A stretch of 64,000 nucleotides of DNA, from NCBI GenBank assembly GCA_902598735.1, contig CACKCM010000001.1:62001-126000 (forward strand), written 5' to 3'. The notes beneath the pieces are model-generated. The model did not search any database. It was given only the letters and a program-made list of their open reading frames with translations, and was not told the origin of the DNA. The stretch's first letter is position 1. Each line of letters starts with the position of its first letter. Source of the stretch: an uncultured Pelagibacteraceae bacterium (GTDB lineage: Bacteria; Pseudomonadota; Alphaproteobacteria; Pelagibacterales; Pelagibacteraceae). Shown one piece after another: positions 36,147 to 44,370 of the stretch. The position numbers and the translations under genes are program-made.

Positions 36147-37138
36147 TGGACCCAAATCACCCCAAAATAAAATACGGAAAAACAGGTATATTAATAATAA
36201 ACTTAGGCACACCCAACTCAACCAGTTGGTGGGATATCAGGAAGTATTTGAAAGAATTTTTGTCAGACAGAAGAGTTATAGAAGTAAACCCATTAATTTG
36301 GAAAATAATACTTAACTTGTTTATCTTAACCTTTAGGCCTTCAAAGACCGCTCACGCTTATAAACAAATATGGAGAGAAAAAACTAATGAGTCACCACTT
36401 TTATACTTTACTAAATGCCAAGCTACCAAGCTTGATAAAGAAATCGGAAACGAAAAAACAATTGTTGATTTTGCAATGAGATATGGAAATCCTAGTATCA
36501 GATCTAAATTAAATAAACTTAAAGAAGAGGGGTGTGAAAAAATTATAATATTACCTTTATATCCTCAATATGCAGCAGCAACTACCGCAACTGTTTGTGA
36601 TGAAGTTTATAGGTCCTTGATGCAAATGAGGTGGCAGCCAAGTCTTCAAGTAATTCCGCATTACGAAAGTGAACCTTTATATATTAGCGCACTAGTAAAC
36701 AGCATTGAAAAAAAAGTAAAAGAAATAGATTGGAAGCCTGATTTAATAATTTCTTCTTATCATGGTATTCCCAAATCTTACTTTGAAAAGGGAGATCCAT
36801 ATCATTGCTATTGCCACAAGACTACAAGACTGATGAAGGAAAAGTTTTCAAGAATTGATATTCAGACAACTTTTCAGTCTAGATTTGGACCACAGGAATG
36901 GCTGACACCTTACACTGATAAAACTTTAGAAACATTACCCAACAAAGGAGTAAAGAACTTATTAATAATCTGTCCAGGTTTTGCTTCAGACTGTGTTGAA
37001 ACCCTAGAGGAAATAAACATTCAAGGAAGAGACAGTTTCATTGAAAATGGGGGTGAAAATTTTGAATTAATACCGTGTTTAAACGACAGCTCAGATCATA
37101 TTAAGCTCTTTGAAAAACTAATTAGAAAATATTTGTAA
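36146..37138 (+). CDS. hemH: Ferrochelatase
   Basis: Inserts ferrous iron into protoporphyrin IX. 330 residues. 'GILIINLGTPNS' opens the domain; 'ISSYHGIPKSYFEKGDPY' has the metal-site His; 'TFQSRFGPQEWLTPYTD' and 'CPGFASDCVETLEEI' (catalytic Glu) complete the signature. The start ATG overlaps the hemE stop by one base. Confidence 0.98.
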   Translation: MDPNHPKIKYGKTGILIINLGTPNSTSWWDIRKYLKEFLSDRRVIEVNPLIWKIILNLFILTFRPSKTAHAYKQIWREKTNESPLLYFTKCQATKLDKEIGNEKTIVDFAMRYGNPSIRSKLNKLKEEGCEKIIILPLYPQYAAATTATVCDEVYRSLMQMRWQPSLQVIPHYESEPLYISALVNSIEKKVKEIDWKPDLIISSYHGIPKSYFEKGDPYHCYCHKTTRLMKEKFSRIDIQTTFQSRFGPQEWLTPYTDKTLETLPNKGVKNLLIICPGFASDCVETLEEINIQGRDSFIENGGENFELIPCLNDSSDHIKLFEKLIRKYL

Positions 37139-37139
37139 A

Positions 37140-37571
37140 ATGAACTTGTATTTGCTTTTTAAATCACTTCATCTAATTGCAGTTATTTCTTGGATGGCAG
37201 GGCTCTTATACTTACCAAGAATATTTGTTTATCATGCTGAAGCTGATCATGAAGCGCAAAAAAAAGTATTAAAAGTAATGGAAAGAAAACTCTACAATTA
37301 CATAATGATGCCCGCAATGTTACTATCCTGGTTATTTGGAGTTTTATTAATACACAATCTTAATTTTTCGGTGTTCTCTGAATTGTGGATGCAAATAAAA
37401 GTTTTCGCTGTAGTTATTTTGACCTACTACCATTTTACATTAGGAAAATATTTAAACGATTTCTCTTTAGATAATAATCAAAAAACCTCAAAATTTTTCA
37501 GAATATATAACGAAATTCCAACATTAATACTCATAGTAGTAATATTTGTGGCTATATTCAAACCTTTATAA
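37140..37571 (+). CDS. hemJ: Protoporphyrinogen oxidase HemJ
   Basis: 143-residue integral membrane protein with four predicted helices. 'SLHLIAVISWMAGLLYLPR' carries the conserved His of the UPF0093/HemJ family; 'MMPAMLLSWLFG' and 'WMQIKVFAVVILTYYH' follow. HemJ oxidises protoporphyrinogen IX and is the form used by most alphaproteobacteria. One base separates it from hemH; position between hemH and rho is standard. Confidence 0.93.
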   Translation: MNLYLLFKSLHLIAVISWMAGLLYLPRIFVYHAEADHEAQKKVLKVMERKLYNYIMMPAMLLSWLFGVLLIHNLNFSVFSELWMQIKVFAVVILTYYHFTLGKYLNDFSLDNNQKTSKFFRIYNEIPTLILIVVIFVAIFKPL

Positions 37572-37578
37572 ATAGGGG

Positions 37579-37606
37579 TTGAATTTTTTAAAAAAAGTCA
37601 TATATT
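37579..37606 (+). promoter_or_regulatory. Candidate sigma70 promoter of rho
   Basis: TTGAAT (37579-37584), a 16-bp spacer and TATATT (37601-37606) lie in the 67-bp hemJ-rho gap. The start of transcription would be near 37613, giving a leader of about 25 nt without a clear Shine-Dalgarno sequence. Confidence 0.5.
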
Positions 37607-37638
37607 TTAAGTACATTCCTTAAAACTATTACAATCAC

Positions 37639-38913
37639 ATGAATTTACAAGAATTAAAGCAAAAAAATCCTGCAGAGCTTATTAATGAAGCCGAAAAACT
37701 TGGTATTGAAAATCCAAGCACTTTAAGAAAGCAAGAAATATTATTTGCCATATTAAAAAAGCTTGCAGAAAAAAATGAGCAAATTACTGCAACAGGCGTT
37801 TTGGAAGTATTGCAGGATGGTTTCGGTTTTTTACGAGCTATAGAATCTAATTATTTACCCGGACCAGATGATATTTATGTCAGCCCAAGTCAAATAAGAA
37901 GATTTGGTTTGCGTACAGGTGACTCGGTAGAGGGAGAGATTAGAGGCCCTAAAGATGCTGAAAGATATTTTGCATTGCTTAAGGTTAATAAAATTAACTT
38001 TGATGACCCGGACAAAGGTAAAAATAAAATCGCCTTTGATAATTTAACGCCTCTTTATCCAAATGAAAGAATCAAGCTCGAGGTAGAAATAACAAAAATT
38101 GAAAAAAAGCCAGATAATACTGCCAGACTTATTGATCTAGTCAGTCCAATAGGAAAAGGTCAAAGATCATTAATTGTTTCTCCGCCTCGAGCAGGAAAAA
38201 CGATTATACTCCAAAACATTGCTCAATCAATAACAGCCAATCACCCAGAGTGTTATTTAATGGTGCTGCTTATAGATGAAAGACCTGAGGAAGTTACGGA
38301 TATGCAAAGATCAGTTAAAGGCGAAGTGGTTGCTTCAACATTTGATGAGCCTGCTTCAAGACACGTTGCAGTTGCTGAAATGGTAATTGAAAAAGCAAAG
38401 AGACTTGTAGAGCATAAAAAGGATGTTGTTATATTACTAGACTCAATAACAAGGTTGGGAAGAGCATACAATGCTGTTATTCCTAGTTCTGGAAAAGTTT
38501 TAACTGGCGGAGTTGATGCTAACGCTCTTCAAAGGCCTAAAAGATTTTTCGGTGCTGCTAGAAATGTAGAGGAAGGCGGTTCATTGACAATTATTTCGAC
38601 CGCTTTGATAGATACTGGAAGCCGAATGGATGAGGTGATTTTCGAAGAGTTCAAAGGAACTGGTAATTCTGAACTGATACTTGACAGGAAAGTTGCTGAT
38701 AAAAGAATATATCCAGCACTAGATATTACTAGGTCAGGCACAAGAAGAGAAGAGTTGTTATTTGCAAAAGATGAACTTTCCAAGATGAATGTCTTGAGGA
38801 GAATTATCAGTCCAATGGGTACGATGGACGGCATAGAATTTTTAATTTCTAAGTTAAAGAATACTAAGAATAATTCTGACTTTTTTGACTCAATGAATAA
38901 ATCTGCTAACTAG
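37639..38913 (+). CDS. rho: Transcription termination factor Rho
   Basis: Hexameric RNA helicase. 424 residues, without the long insertion of some families. '[17 protein letters not shown]' begins the RNA-binding cold-shock fold. The motor has Walker A '[12 protein letters not shown]' (about residues 180-190), Walker B '[16 protein letters not shown]', the Q-loop '[16 protein letters not shown]' and the R-loop. It is the end of the hemE-hemH-hemJ-rho run, and converges with the LON-domain gene. Confidence 0.99.
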   Translation: MNLQELKQKNPAELINEAEKLGIENPSTLRKQEILFAILKKLAEKNEQITATGVLEVLQDGFGFLRAIESNYLPGPDDIYVSPSQIRRFGLRTGDSVEGEIRGPKDAERYFALLKVNKINFDDPDKGKNKIAFDNLTPLYPNERIKLEVEITKIEKKPDNTARLIDLVSPIGKGQRSLIVSPPRAGKTIILQNIAQSITANHPECYLMVLLIDERPEEVTDMQRSVKGEVVASTFDEPASRHVAVAEMVIEKAKRLVEHKKDVVILLDSITRLGRAYNAVIPSSGKVLTGGVDANALQRPKRFFGAARNVEEGGSLTIISTALIDTGSRMDEVIFEEFKGTGNSELILDRKVADKRIYPALDITRSGTRREELLFAKDELSKMNVLRRIISPMGTMDGIEFLISKLKNTKNNSDFFDSMNKSAN

Positions 38914-38916
38914 AAC

Positions 38917-39534
38917 TTATTGAATTGTTTGGTTATTAAAATTAGTTTCGTAAAGATAAAAACTAATTATATTGTCCAATGTTTCGATTTTGTCTTTAAT
39001 AGTTAAAGATTCCAAAAGTTTTTGCTTTTCCTCGTTTGTTACAGGGGATATCATTGATAAAGTGTTTATTCGCTGAGTTTTATTTAATTTATCAAATTCT
39101 CTCCAATTTAATAATAATCCACTCCTTTTAAAAAAAATTTTTGCTTTATCCATCAAATTTTGAGTATCCTGATCATCAATTGCTTCTTTAAGATCTACCT
39201 CAAATTTTTTATAATCAACTTTAAATTTTCTATATAATTTTTTACTCTCAATTTCTTCTAAGATTTTAAATCTACTCAAACCAGTTAGATTAATCAAAAT
39301 TCTTCCGTCCTTACTTTTTTGTAAGTCACTGATTTTACCCAAACATCCAACTTGATAAACTTTATTTTCATCTTTTTGCAACTGAACCATTCCCATAAGT
39401 TTGTCTTTTTCATACACATCATTCACAAGATCTATGTAACGCTGCTCAAAGATATTTAACGGAAGATTGGTTTTTGGGAAATAGATTACTCCGCTTAAAG
39501 GAAAGACAGGAATCACGTCAGGGAAATTTTTCAT
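38917..39534 (-). CDS. LON substrate-binding-domain protein
   Basis: 205 residues from the ATG at 39534, chosen since 'VIPVFPLSGVIYFPKTNLPL' (the LON-N signature) begins six residues later; an in-frame ATG at 39576 adds 14 residues. 'NIFEQRYIDLV' and 'VGCLGKI' follow. There is no ATPase or protease domain, so it is not a Lon protease. Standalone LON-domain proteins are common in alphaproteobacteria, function unproven. Confidence 0.88.
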   Translation of the reverse strand: MKNFPDVIPVFPLSGVIYFPKTNLPLNIFEQRYIDLVNDVYEKDKLMGMVQLQKDENKVYQVGCLGKISDLQKSKDGRILINLTGLSRFKILEEIESKKLYRKFKVDYKKFEVDLKEAIDDQDTQNLMDKAKIFFKRSGLLLNWREFDKLNKTQRINTLSMISPVTNEEKQKLLESLTIKDKIETLDNIISFYLYETNFNNQTIQ

Positions 39535-39586
39535 AAGACTATTATAGTTAAATTTTTTAACAATCGATAGTGACATTTTATTAAGG

Positions 39587-39616
39587 TTGACCGTTCTGGA
39601 TCGTGTGTAATATAAT
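39587..39616 (+). promoter_or_regulatory. Sigma70 promoter of tRNA-Gly
   Basis: TTGACC (39587-39592), 18-bp spacer, perfect TATAAT (39611-39616); the mature tRNA begins 12 bases later. This is the best sigma70 consensus match that I see in the window. Confidence 0.85.
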
Positions 39617-39627
39617 CCTTACAATTT

Positions 39628-39702
39628 GCGGGCATAGCTCAGTGGTAGAGCGTCTCGTTGCCAACGAGAAGGTCGAGGGTTCAAGTCCCTTTGCCCGCTC
39701 CA
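39628..39702 (+). tRNA. tRNA-Gly (anticodon GCC)
   Basis: 75 nt folding into a standard cloverleaf. Acceptor arms GCGGGCA (39628-39634) and TGCCCGC (39692-39698) pair fully. The anticodon stem TCTCG/CGAGA (39653-39657, 39665-39669) holds the loop TTGCCAA with GCC at 39660-39662; the T-arm has GGTTCAA. The discriminator T is followed by an encoded CCA (39700-39702). Confidence 0.99.
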
Positions 39703-39718
39703 TTAGTTTGATAAAAAA

Positions 39719-40057
39719 ATGAACGATTTAGCAAAAAAGAAATGTATCCCATGCGAAGGCAATATTCCAGCTTTTGAGAAGAGTGAAATACATAAATATT
39801 TAAAAAAGGTAGATGGATGGGATGTCAAAAATGATTCTAACAATAGCTACTATTTATTTAAAGAATTTAAATTTAAAAATTTTGTAGAAAGTCAAAATTT
39901 CGTAAATAAAGTTGGTGATTTAGCTGAAAAAGAAAATCACCACCCAGATATTTTTTTTGGATGGGGATATTGTAAAATAAAAATTTTTACTCATGCTATT
40001 AAAGGATTAGCTGAAAGTGATTTTATATTAGCTGCCAAGATAGATAAGCTTAATTAA
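39719..40057 (+). CDS. phhB: 4a-hydroxytetrahydrobiopterin dehydratase (pterin-4a-carbinolamine dehydratase)
   Basis: 112 residues. The active-site motif 'EKENHHPDIFFGW' (E-x-x-x-HH-P) and the C-terminal 'THAIKGLAESDFILAAKID' (T-H...G-L-T/A-x-x-D-x-x-A-A-x-I-D) are diagnostic. No phenylalanine hydroxylase is nearby, so its pterin partner is not apparent. It overlaps the convergent purH by 4 bp. Confidence 0.95.
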   Translation: MNDLAKKKCIPCEGNIPAFEKSEIHKYLKKVDGWDVKNDSNNSYYLFKEFKFKNFVESQNFVNKVGDLAEKENHHPDIFFGWGYCKIKIFTHAIKGLAESDFILAAKIDKLN

Positions 40058-41604
40058 TGATTAAAATGTCTTATACCAGTAAATAACATTTTTACCTTAG
40101 CTTTGTTAGCAACATTAATAATTTCTTGGTCTCTTATTGAACCACCGGGTTGAACAATTATTCTTACCCCTGATTTTATCAAAGCAGTAACACCATCAGC
40201 GAAGGGGAAAAAGGCATCTGAAGCTGCTACTGAGTTTTTAATCTTTTTAGGTAAAAATTTTTTCGCTTTCTGAATAGCTATTTTACAACTATCCAACCTG
40301 CTTGGTTGACCAGCACCGATACCGATTGTTGAGAAATTATTACATAATACAATTGCATTTGATTTAACATATTTGCTAATGTTAAATGCAAATTCTATTT
40401 GTGCCATTTCTTTTCTACTTGGTTTAAGCTTAGTTACACATTTTAATCTTTTACTATCTAGAATAGTATTATCTTTGTTTTGTATTAAGAAAGAACCGTC
40501 AAAATTTTTAAATGATGAAGTATTTTTTGTTTTGTATTTTGATATATCAATGATTCTCAAATTTTTTTTTTTTTTAAGTATATTTAGTGAATCTTTATCA
40601 AAAGATTTAGCCAGTATTACCTCAAGAAAGTTCTTTGTAATTTCTAAGGCTATTTTTTTATCTACTTTGTAATTACATGCTATAACACCACCGAAAGCAC
40701 TTATTGGATCGCATGAATAAGCATTTTTAAAAGACTCTATTGGTTTCTTATTTGTTGAAACACCACAAGGATTTGCATGTTTAATTATTACCGTTCCAGT
40801 TTTTTTCTTTAATGATCTAAGTATTTCTAATGAAGCAAAAATGTCATTATAATTATTAAAGCTTAGTTCCTTACCATGTAATTGTGTAAACCCAAGCTGT
40901 CTATCATTGTAATCATTAACATATATAGAACTTTCTTGATGAGGGTTTTCCCCGTATCTAAGTTTTTTTAATTTTCTACCAAATATAGTTTTCCTTTCTG
41001 GAAATTGAATTTTTAATTTATCATTAAACCAATTAGCTATCATTGCATCGTAGTAAGCTGTTAGACCAAATGCTTTTGAAGACATAATTTCTCTAAATTT
41101 TAAGCTCGTTTTACCCTTATATTTTTCCAACTCTTTAATTAATGGGCCATAGTCATTTTTATTCGTTATTATTGCTACATTCTTAAAATTTTTAGCAGCA
41201 GAGCGTACCATCGTTGGGCCACCGATATCTATATTTTCTATAATATTTTTTGAACTTTTGCTCTTGCTAACAACTTTTTGAAACGGATAAAAGTTTACAA
41301 CTATTAAATCAATTGATGAGAATTTTTGCTTAGACATTTCATTTTTATGGGATTTGTTTTGTCTGTCATGCAAAATTCCTGCGTGTATCTTAGGATGAAG
41401 TGTTTTAACTCTTCCATCTAACATTTCTTTAAAACCTGTAAATTTTGATAATTCAGTACATTCGTAACCATGTTTTTTTATGGAGTCATAAGTACCACCA
41501 GAACTTATAATTTTAATATTGTACTTTTTAAAAGCTTTTAATAAAGAAATAATGTTTTCTTTATCAAAGACAGAAACTAGTGCATTTTTAATTTTAAGTT
41601 TCAT
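40054..41604 (-). CDS. purH: Bifunctional AICAR formyltransferase / IMP cyclohydrolase
   Basis: Last two steps of IMP synthesis. 516 residues. The N-terminal MGS-like cyclohydrolase domain has 'ISSGGTYDSIKKHGYECTEL' and 'GRVKTLHPKIHAGILHDR'. The transformylase domain has 'LRYGENPHQESSIY', 'IKHANPCGVSTNK' (catalytic Lys-His) and 'ASDAFFPFADGV'. Two bases separate it from the heparinase-like gene; rpe-heparinase-purH is a conserved alphaproteobacterial order. Confidence 0.99.
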   Translation of the reverse strand: MKLKIKNALVSVFDKENIISLLKAFKKYNIKIISSGGTYDSIKKHGYECTELSKFTGFKEMLDGRVKTLHPKIHAGILHDRQNKSHKNEMSKQKFSSIDLIVVNFYPFQKVVSKSKSSKNIIENIDIGGPTMVRSAAKNFKNVAIITNKNDYGPLIKELEKYKGKTSLKFREIMSSKAFGLTAYYDAMIANWFNDKLKIQFPERKTIFGRKLKKLRYGENPHQESSIYVNDYNDRQLGFTQLHGKELSFNNYNDIFASLEILRSLKKKTGTVIIKHANPCGVSTNKKPIESFKNAYSCDPISAFGGVIACNYKVDKKIALEITKNFLEVILAKSFDKDSLNILKKKKNLRIIDISKYKTKNTSSFKNFDGSFLIQNKDNTILDSKRLKCVTKLKPSRKEMAQIEFAFNISKYVKSNAIVLCNNFSTIGIGAGQPSRLDSCKIAIQKAKKFLPKKIKNSVAASDAFFPFADGVTALIKSGVRIIVQPGGSIRDQEIINVANKAKVKMLFTGIRHFNH

Positions 41605-41605
41605 T

Positions 41606-43249
41606 CTAAATTTTTTTCTTAATTTCCCAATTAAAAGATTTATCTTTATTAACTAGATTACCAGATATTGTAATACAAGTATTATCTAAAATTTTTCTGC
41701 CTCCAAGATATATACTATTTTCAATTTCAAGATTTTCATCCTTAACGGTAAAAATTAATGATTTTGTCTTTGATATTTGAATCAGAGCACTATTTCCACT
41801 CATAGTTTTTGTAGCTGTAAGGCCTGGATTTAAATGAAATCTAAATACATATCTAATAGGTAAACCATCGCTTTTTTTGAAGATATGGTCAATTCCTTTT
41901 AATTTATTATTTTCAGGATCGATATAAATTTCTCTTTGGTGAATACAACTAAAATTCTTTTCATATCCATTATGCACAACAGAACAACCAATTAAATTTT
42001 TGTTATTTTTAATTTCTAATTTAGTTGTTTTAAAACTATCCCTAATTGAATTACCAAATGCTCTATTAATAAGCTTATTCCTTTCAAATTTTGTAATACT
42101 AGTATCATTTATTGTTAGTGTAGATTGGCTAGCTGTCAATCTACTTATTAACTCTGCCTTAGGGGAAATATTATTACCAAATCCGCAATTAGTAATTATC
42201 TTTAATCCATCCAGAAAATACTCAAAAGAAAGGGGACCAGATTGATAATTTTTTGAAAAATTTTTACTAGGGGGACCTCCAACATCAAAAAATAAAACTT
42301 GATTTTTTGATTTTGCATAAAATATTCCGCCTAGAGGATTTGTTTTTCCTTTTTTATTTATTTTAAAATTTGCTAAATATTTGTCAAAATTAGATATACT
42401 ATTTTCAGAAGCACCGTTGAAAAGAGGTATTTGGTTATTTGGGGTGGTAAAAAATTTTATACAGGCTAAATTTTTTTTTATTAGATCATCTAGAAACTCT
42501 GGAATGTATTTTTGTGCATCCCTAATATTCTCAAAACATATCAAAAGATACTTAGTGACAAAAATTAAATCATTTGTACTTCTTGTAAGGGGATAACCAT
42601 CAACATCGTAATAGGATTTTACGAATTTCTCCAAATCTTTTATGCTGGAACTATAATTATTCTCATATTCCTTAAAGACAATTCCTGATAATATTAATGC
42701 GGTAAGGATTTCTACTTTCTTTAATGGATCTTTTTCAAATCTGATATTTTTTTTCAAGTGATTGCATTGCAAAATTATACTTTGAAAAAAATCCTTCTTA
42801 AATTCAAAAGTTCCATTATTGATAATGATATCTATATTGAGCAACCAACTTATTACTCTTGTACTCAAAGTTGAAGTTTCCCAAACAGTTTTTTTAAAGT
42901 TTGAGTATTTGAGCATCCAAAGATAAATTATCTTTTGAATATTTTTTCCATCTGTTTTTCTATTAATTAAACTGAGCCATAAAAAATTGTGATGCTGCGC
43001 GATATTCTTTTGTTTATTTTCAAGCCAAAATTCATTTGGATTTATTTCTCCTACCTTAAATGATTCATTTGTATAAGGAGAAATTATTGATAGTAAATAT
43101 GAATTGGGATTAAAGTAAACTTGATTTGGGATTTTAGATTTTAAAGATTTGTTATAATAATTTGTAGTAAAATAAATTTTTTTTAAAAATTTTATAAGAG
43201 TAACTTGAAAAGCAATTAAATAAAAAAAGGCATCTCTAAAGCCAAACAT
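41606..43249 (-). CDS. Heparinase II/III-family protein
   Basis: 547 residues. The N-terminal alpha-helical toroid has 'RVISWLLNIDIIINNGTFEF'; the C-terminal beta-sandwich has 'SGPLSFEYFLDGLKIITNCG' and 'SRLTASQSTLTINDTSIT', the heparinase II/III signature. Alphaproteobacterial members between rpe and purH are thought to act on surface or peptidoglycan-like polymers rather than host heparin; the substrate is unknown. No clear signal peptide is seen. Confidence 0.86.
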   Translation of the reverse strand: MFGFRDAFFYLIAFQVTLIKFLKKIYFTTNYYNKSLKSKIPNQVYFNPNSYLLSIISPYTNESFKVGEINPNEFWLENKQKNIAQHHNFLWLSLINRKTDGKNIQKIIYLWMLKYSNFKKTVWETSTLSTRVISWLLNIDIIINNGTFEFKKDFFQSIILQCNHLKKNIRFEKDPLKKVEILTALILSGIVFKEYENNYSSSIKDLEKFVKSYYDVDGYPLTRSTNDLIFVTKYLLICFENIRDAQKYIPEFLDDLIKKNLACIKFFTTPNNQIPLFNGASENSISNFDKYLANFKINKKGKTNPLGGIFYAKSKNQVLFFDVGGPPSKNFSKNYQSGPLSFEYFLDGLKIITNCGFGNNISPKAELISRLTASQSTLTINDTSITKFERNKLINRAFGNSIRDSFKTTKLEIKNNKNLIGCSVVHNGYEKNFSCIHQREIYIDPENNKLKGIDHIFKKSDGLPIRYVFRFHLNPGLTATKTMSGNSALIQISKTKSLIFTVKDENLEIENSIYLGGRKILDNTCITISGNLVNKDKSFNWEIKKKI

Positions 43250-43252
43250 TGA

Positions 43253-43915
43253 TTAATTTTTTCTTAATATTTCTATATTTTTTTTTAAATCACCTTTGTT
43301 CTCTCTAAAAATAGTTGATCCAGAAACAAGTATGTTTGCACCAGCTTCTTTAGCTAGAGTACAATTTTCAAAATTTATGCCGCCATCAATTTCAATATCA
43401 ACATTAAGATTCTTACTTTTAATAATTTTTTTCAAAGACTTTGTTTTTTCCAAAACTTCAGGCATAAATTTTTGTCCACCAAAACCAGGTTCAACACTCA
43501 TAATTAAAACTAAATCGATATCATTAAGATGTTTTTCAATAAGATTAATTTTCGATTTTGGTTTTAATGAAATTCCGACCTTTTTATTCTCTTTTTTTAT
43601 TAAGTTAATTGTTCTTGATGTATCTTTTGTTGCTTCAGGATGAAAAGTTATAATATCAGCACCAGCATTTGCATAGTCTTTTATAAAGTTATCTACCGGA
43701 GAAATCATTAAATGGACATCAAAAGTTTTTTTAGTCAAGGGTCTCAGTTTTTTGATAACTTCAGGGCCAATAGTTAAATTTGGAACAAAATGACCATCCA
43801 TAACATCTATGTGTATATAATCTGCCCCAGCTTTTTCTAATGCTATAACCTCACTACCTAACTTACTAAAATCAGCCGATAAAATTGATGGAGAAATTTT
43901 GATAGAATTGCTCAT
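43253..43915 (-). CDS. rpe: Ribulose-phosphate 3-epimerase
   Basis: Pentose-phosphate-pathway barrel enzyme. 220 residues. 'ISPSILSADFSKLG', 'YIHIDVMDGHFVPNLTIGP' (metal ligands), 'FDVHLMI', 'MSVEPGFGGQKFMPEVLEK' and 'EIDGGINFEN' are all diagnostic. It precedes the heparinase-like gene by 3 bp. Confidence 0.99.
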   Translation of the reverse strand: MSNSIKISPSILSADFSKLGSEVIALEKAGADYIHIDVMDGHFVPNLTIGPEVIKKLRPLTKKTFDVHLMISPVDNFIKDYANAGADIITFHPEATKDTSRTINLIKKENKKVGISLKPKSKINLIEKHLNDIDLVLIMSVEPGFGGQKFMPEVLEKTKSLKKIIKSKNLNVDIEIDGGINFENCTLAKEAGANILVSGSTIFRENKGDLKKNIEILRKN

Positions 43916-43958
43916 AGTTTACTTATATTTTAATCCAAAACTTTGTCAAAAAATAAGC

Positions 43959-44294
43959 TTAATTAAACAGTTGATATAATTGTCTTGAAAAATCACTTTC
44001 TAATGGAAATGCCAACATACCCCAAACATCGTAGCCTAAAATATATGGCATAGCGTAGAATCTGAATAGATAAAAAAACCAAGCTACATAGAGAGCTATA
44101 AAAGGACCAAATAGGAAACTTGGAGTGATAAATTTGAACAGATTAATTATAGGATTAGTATATTTTACAAAAACTCTCATAAAAAAAAACTGAGAGTCCT
44201 CTCTTTGAAAAATATTCATAAAAGCTCTGCCTATTAAGGTCCACATAATTGTCCCCAATATATAGTCTAGAATTATAGCCCAAGTAGGTATCAT
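43959..44294 (-). CDS. Small integral membrane protein, function unknown
   Basis: 111 residues with three likely transmembrane segments (about 7-25, 57-70 and 72-88). Conserved-looking motifs are 'GRAFMNIFQREDSQFFFMR' and 'TPSFLFGPFIALYVAWFFY'. The N-P-x-I-x-L-F-K-x-I-T-P pattern slightly recalls YggT proteins, but I cannot assign it. It is followed upstream by a strong terminator, so it is transcribed apart from the symporter operon. Confidence 0.75.
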   Translation of the reverse strand: MIPTWAIILDYILGTIMWTLIGRAFMNIFQREDSQFFFMRVFVKYTNPIINLFKFITPSFLFGPFIALYVAWFFYLFRFYAMPYILGYDVWGMLAFPLESDFSRQLYQLFN

Positions 44295-44325
44295 ATTAGT
44301 AAATTACCATGATTTAGGTAAAAAA

Positions 44326-44350
44326 AAAGGGGCGAATAAATCGCCCCTTT
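44326..44350 (-). terminator. Intrinsic terminator of the symporter operon
   Basis: A 10-bp perfect stem (AAAGGGGCGA / TCGCCCCTTT) with loop ATAAA; read on the minus strand it is followed by a run of nine T. It lies 20 bp after the symporter stop. Confidence 0.93.
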
Positions 44351-44370
44351 AAATTTTAAATAATTATTAA

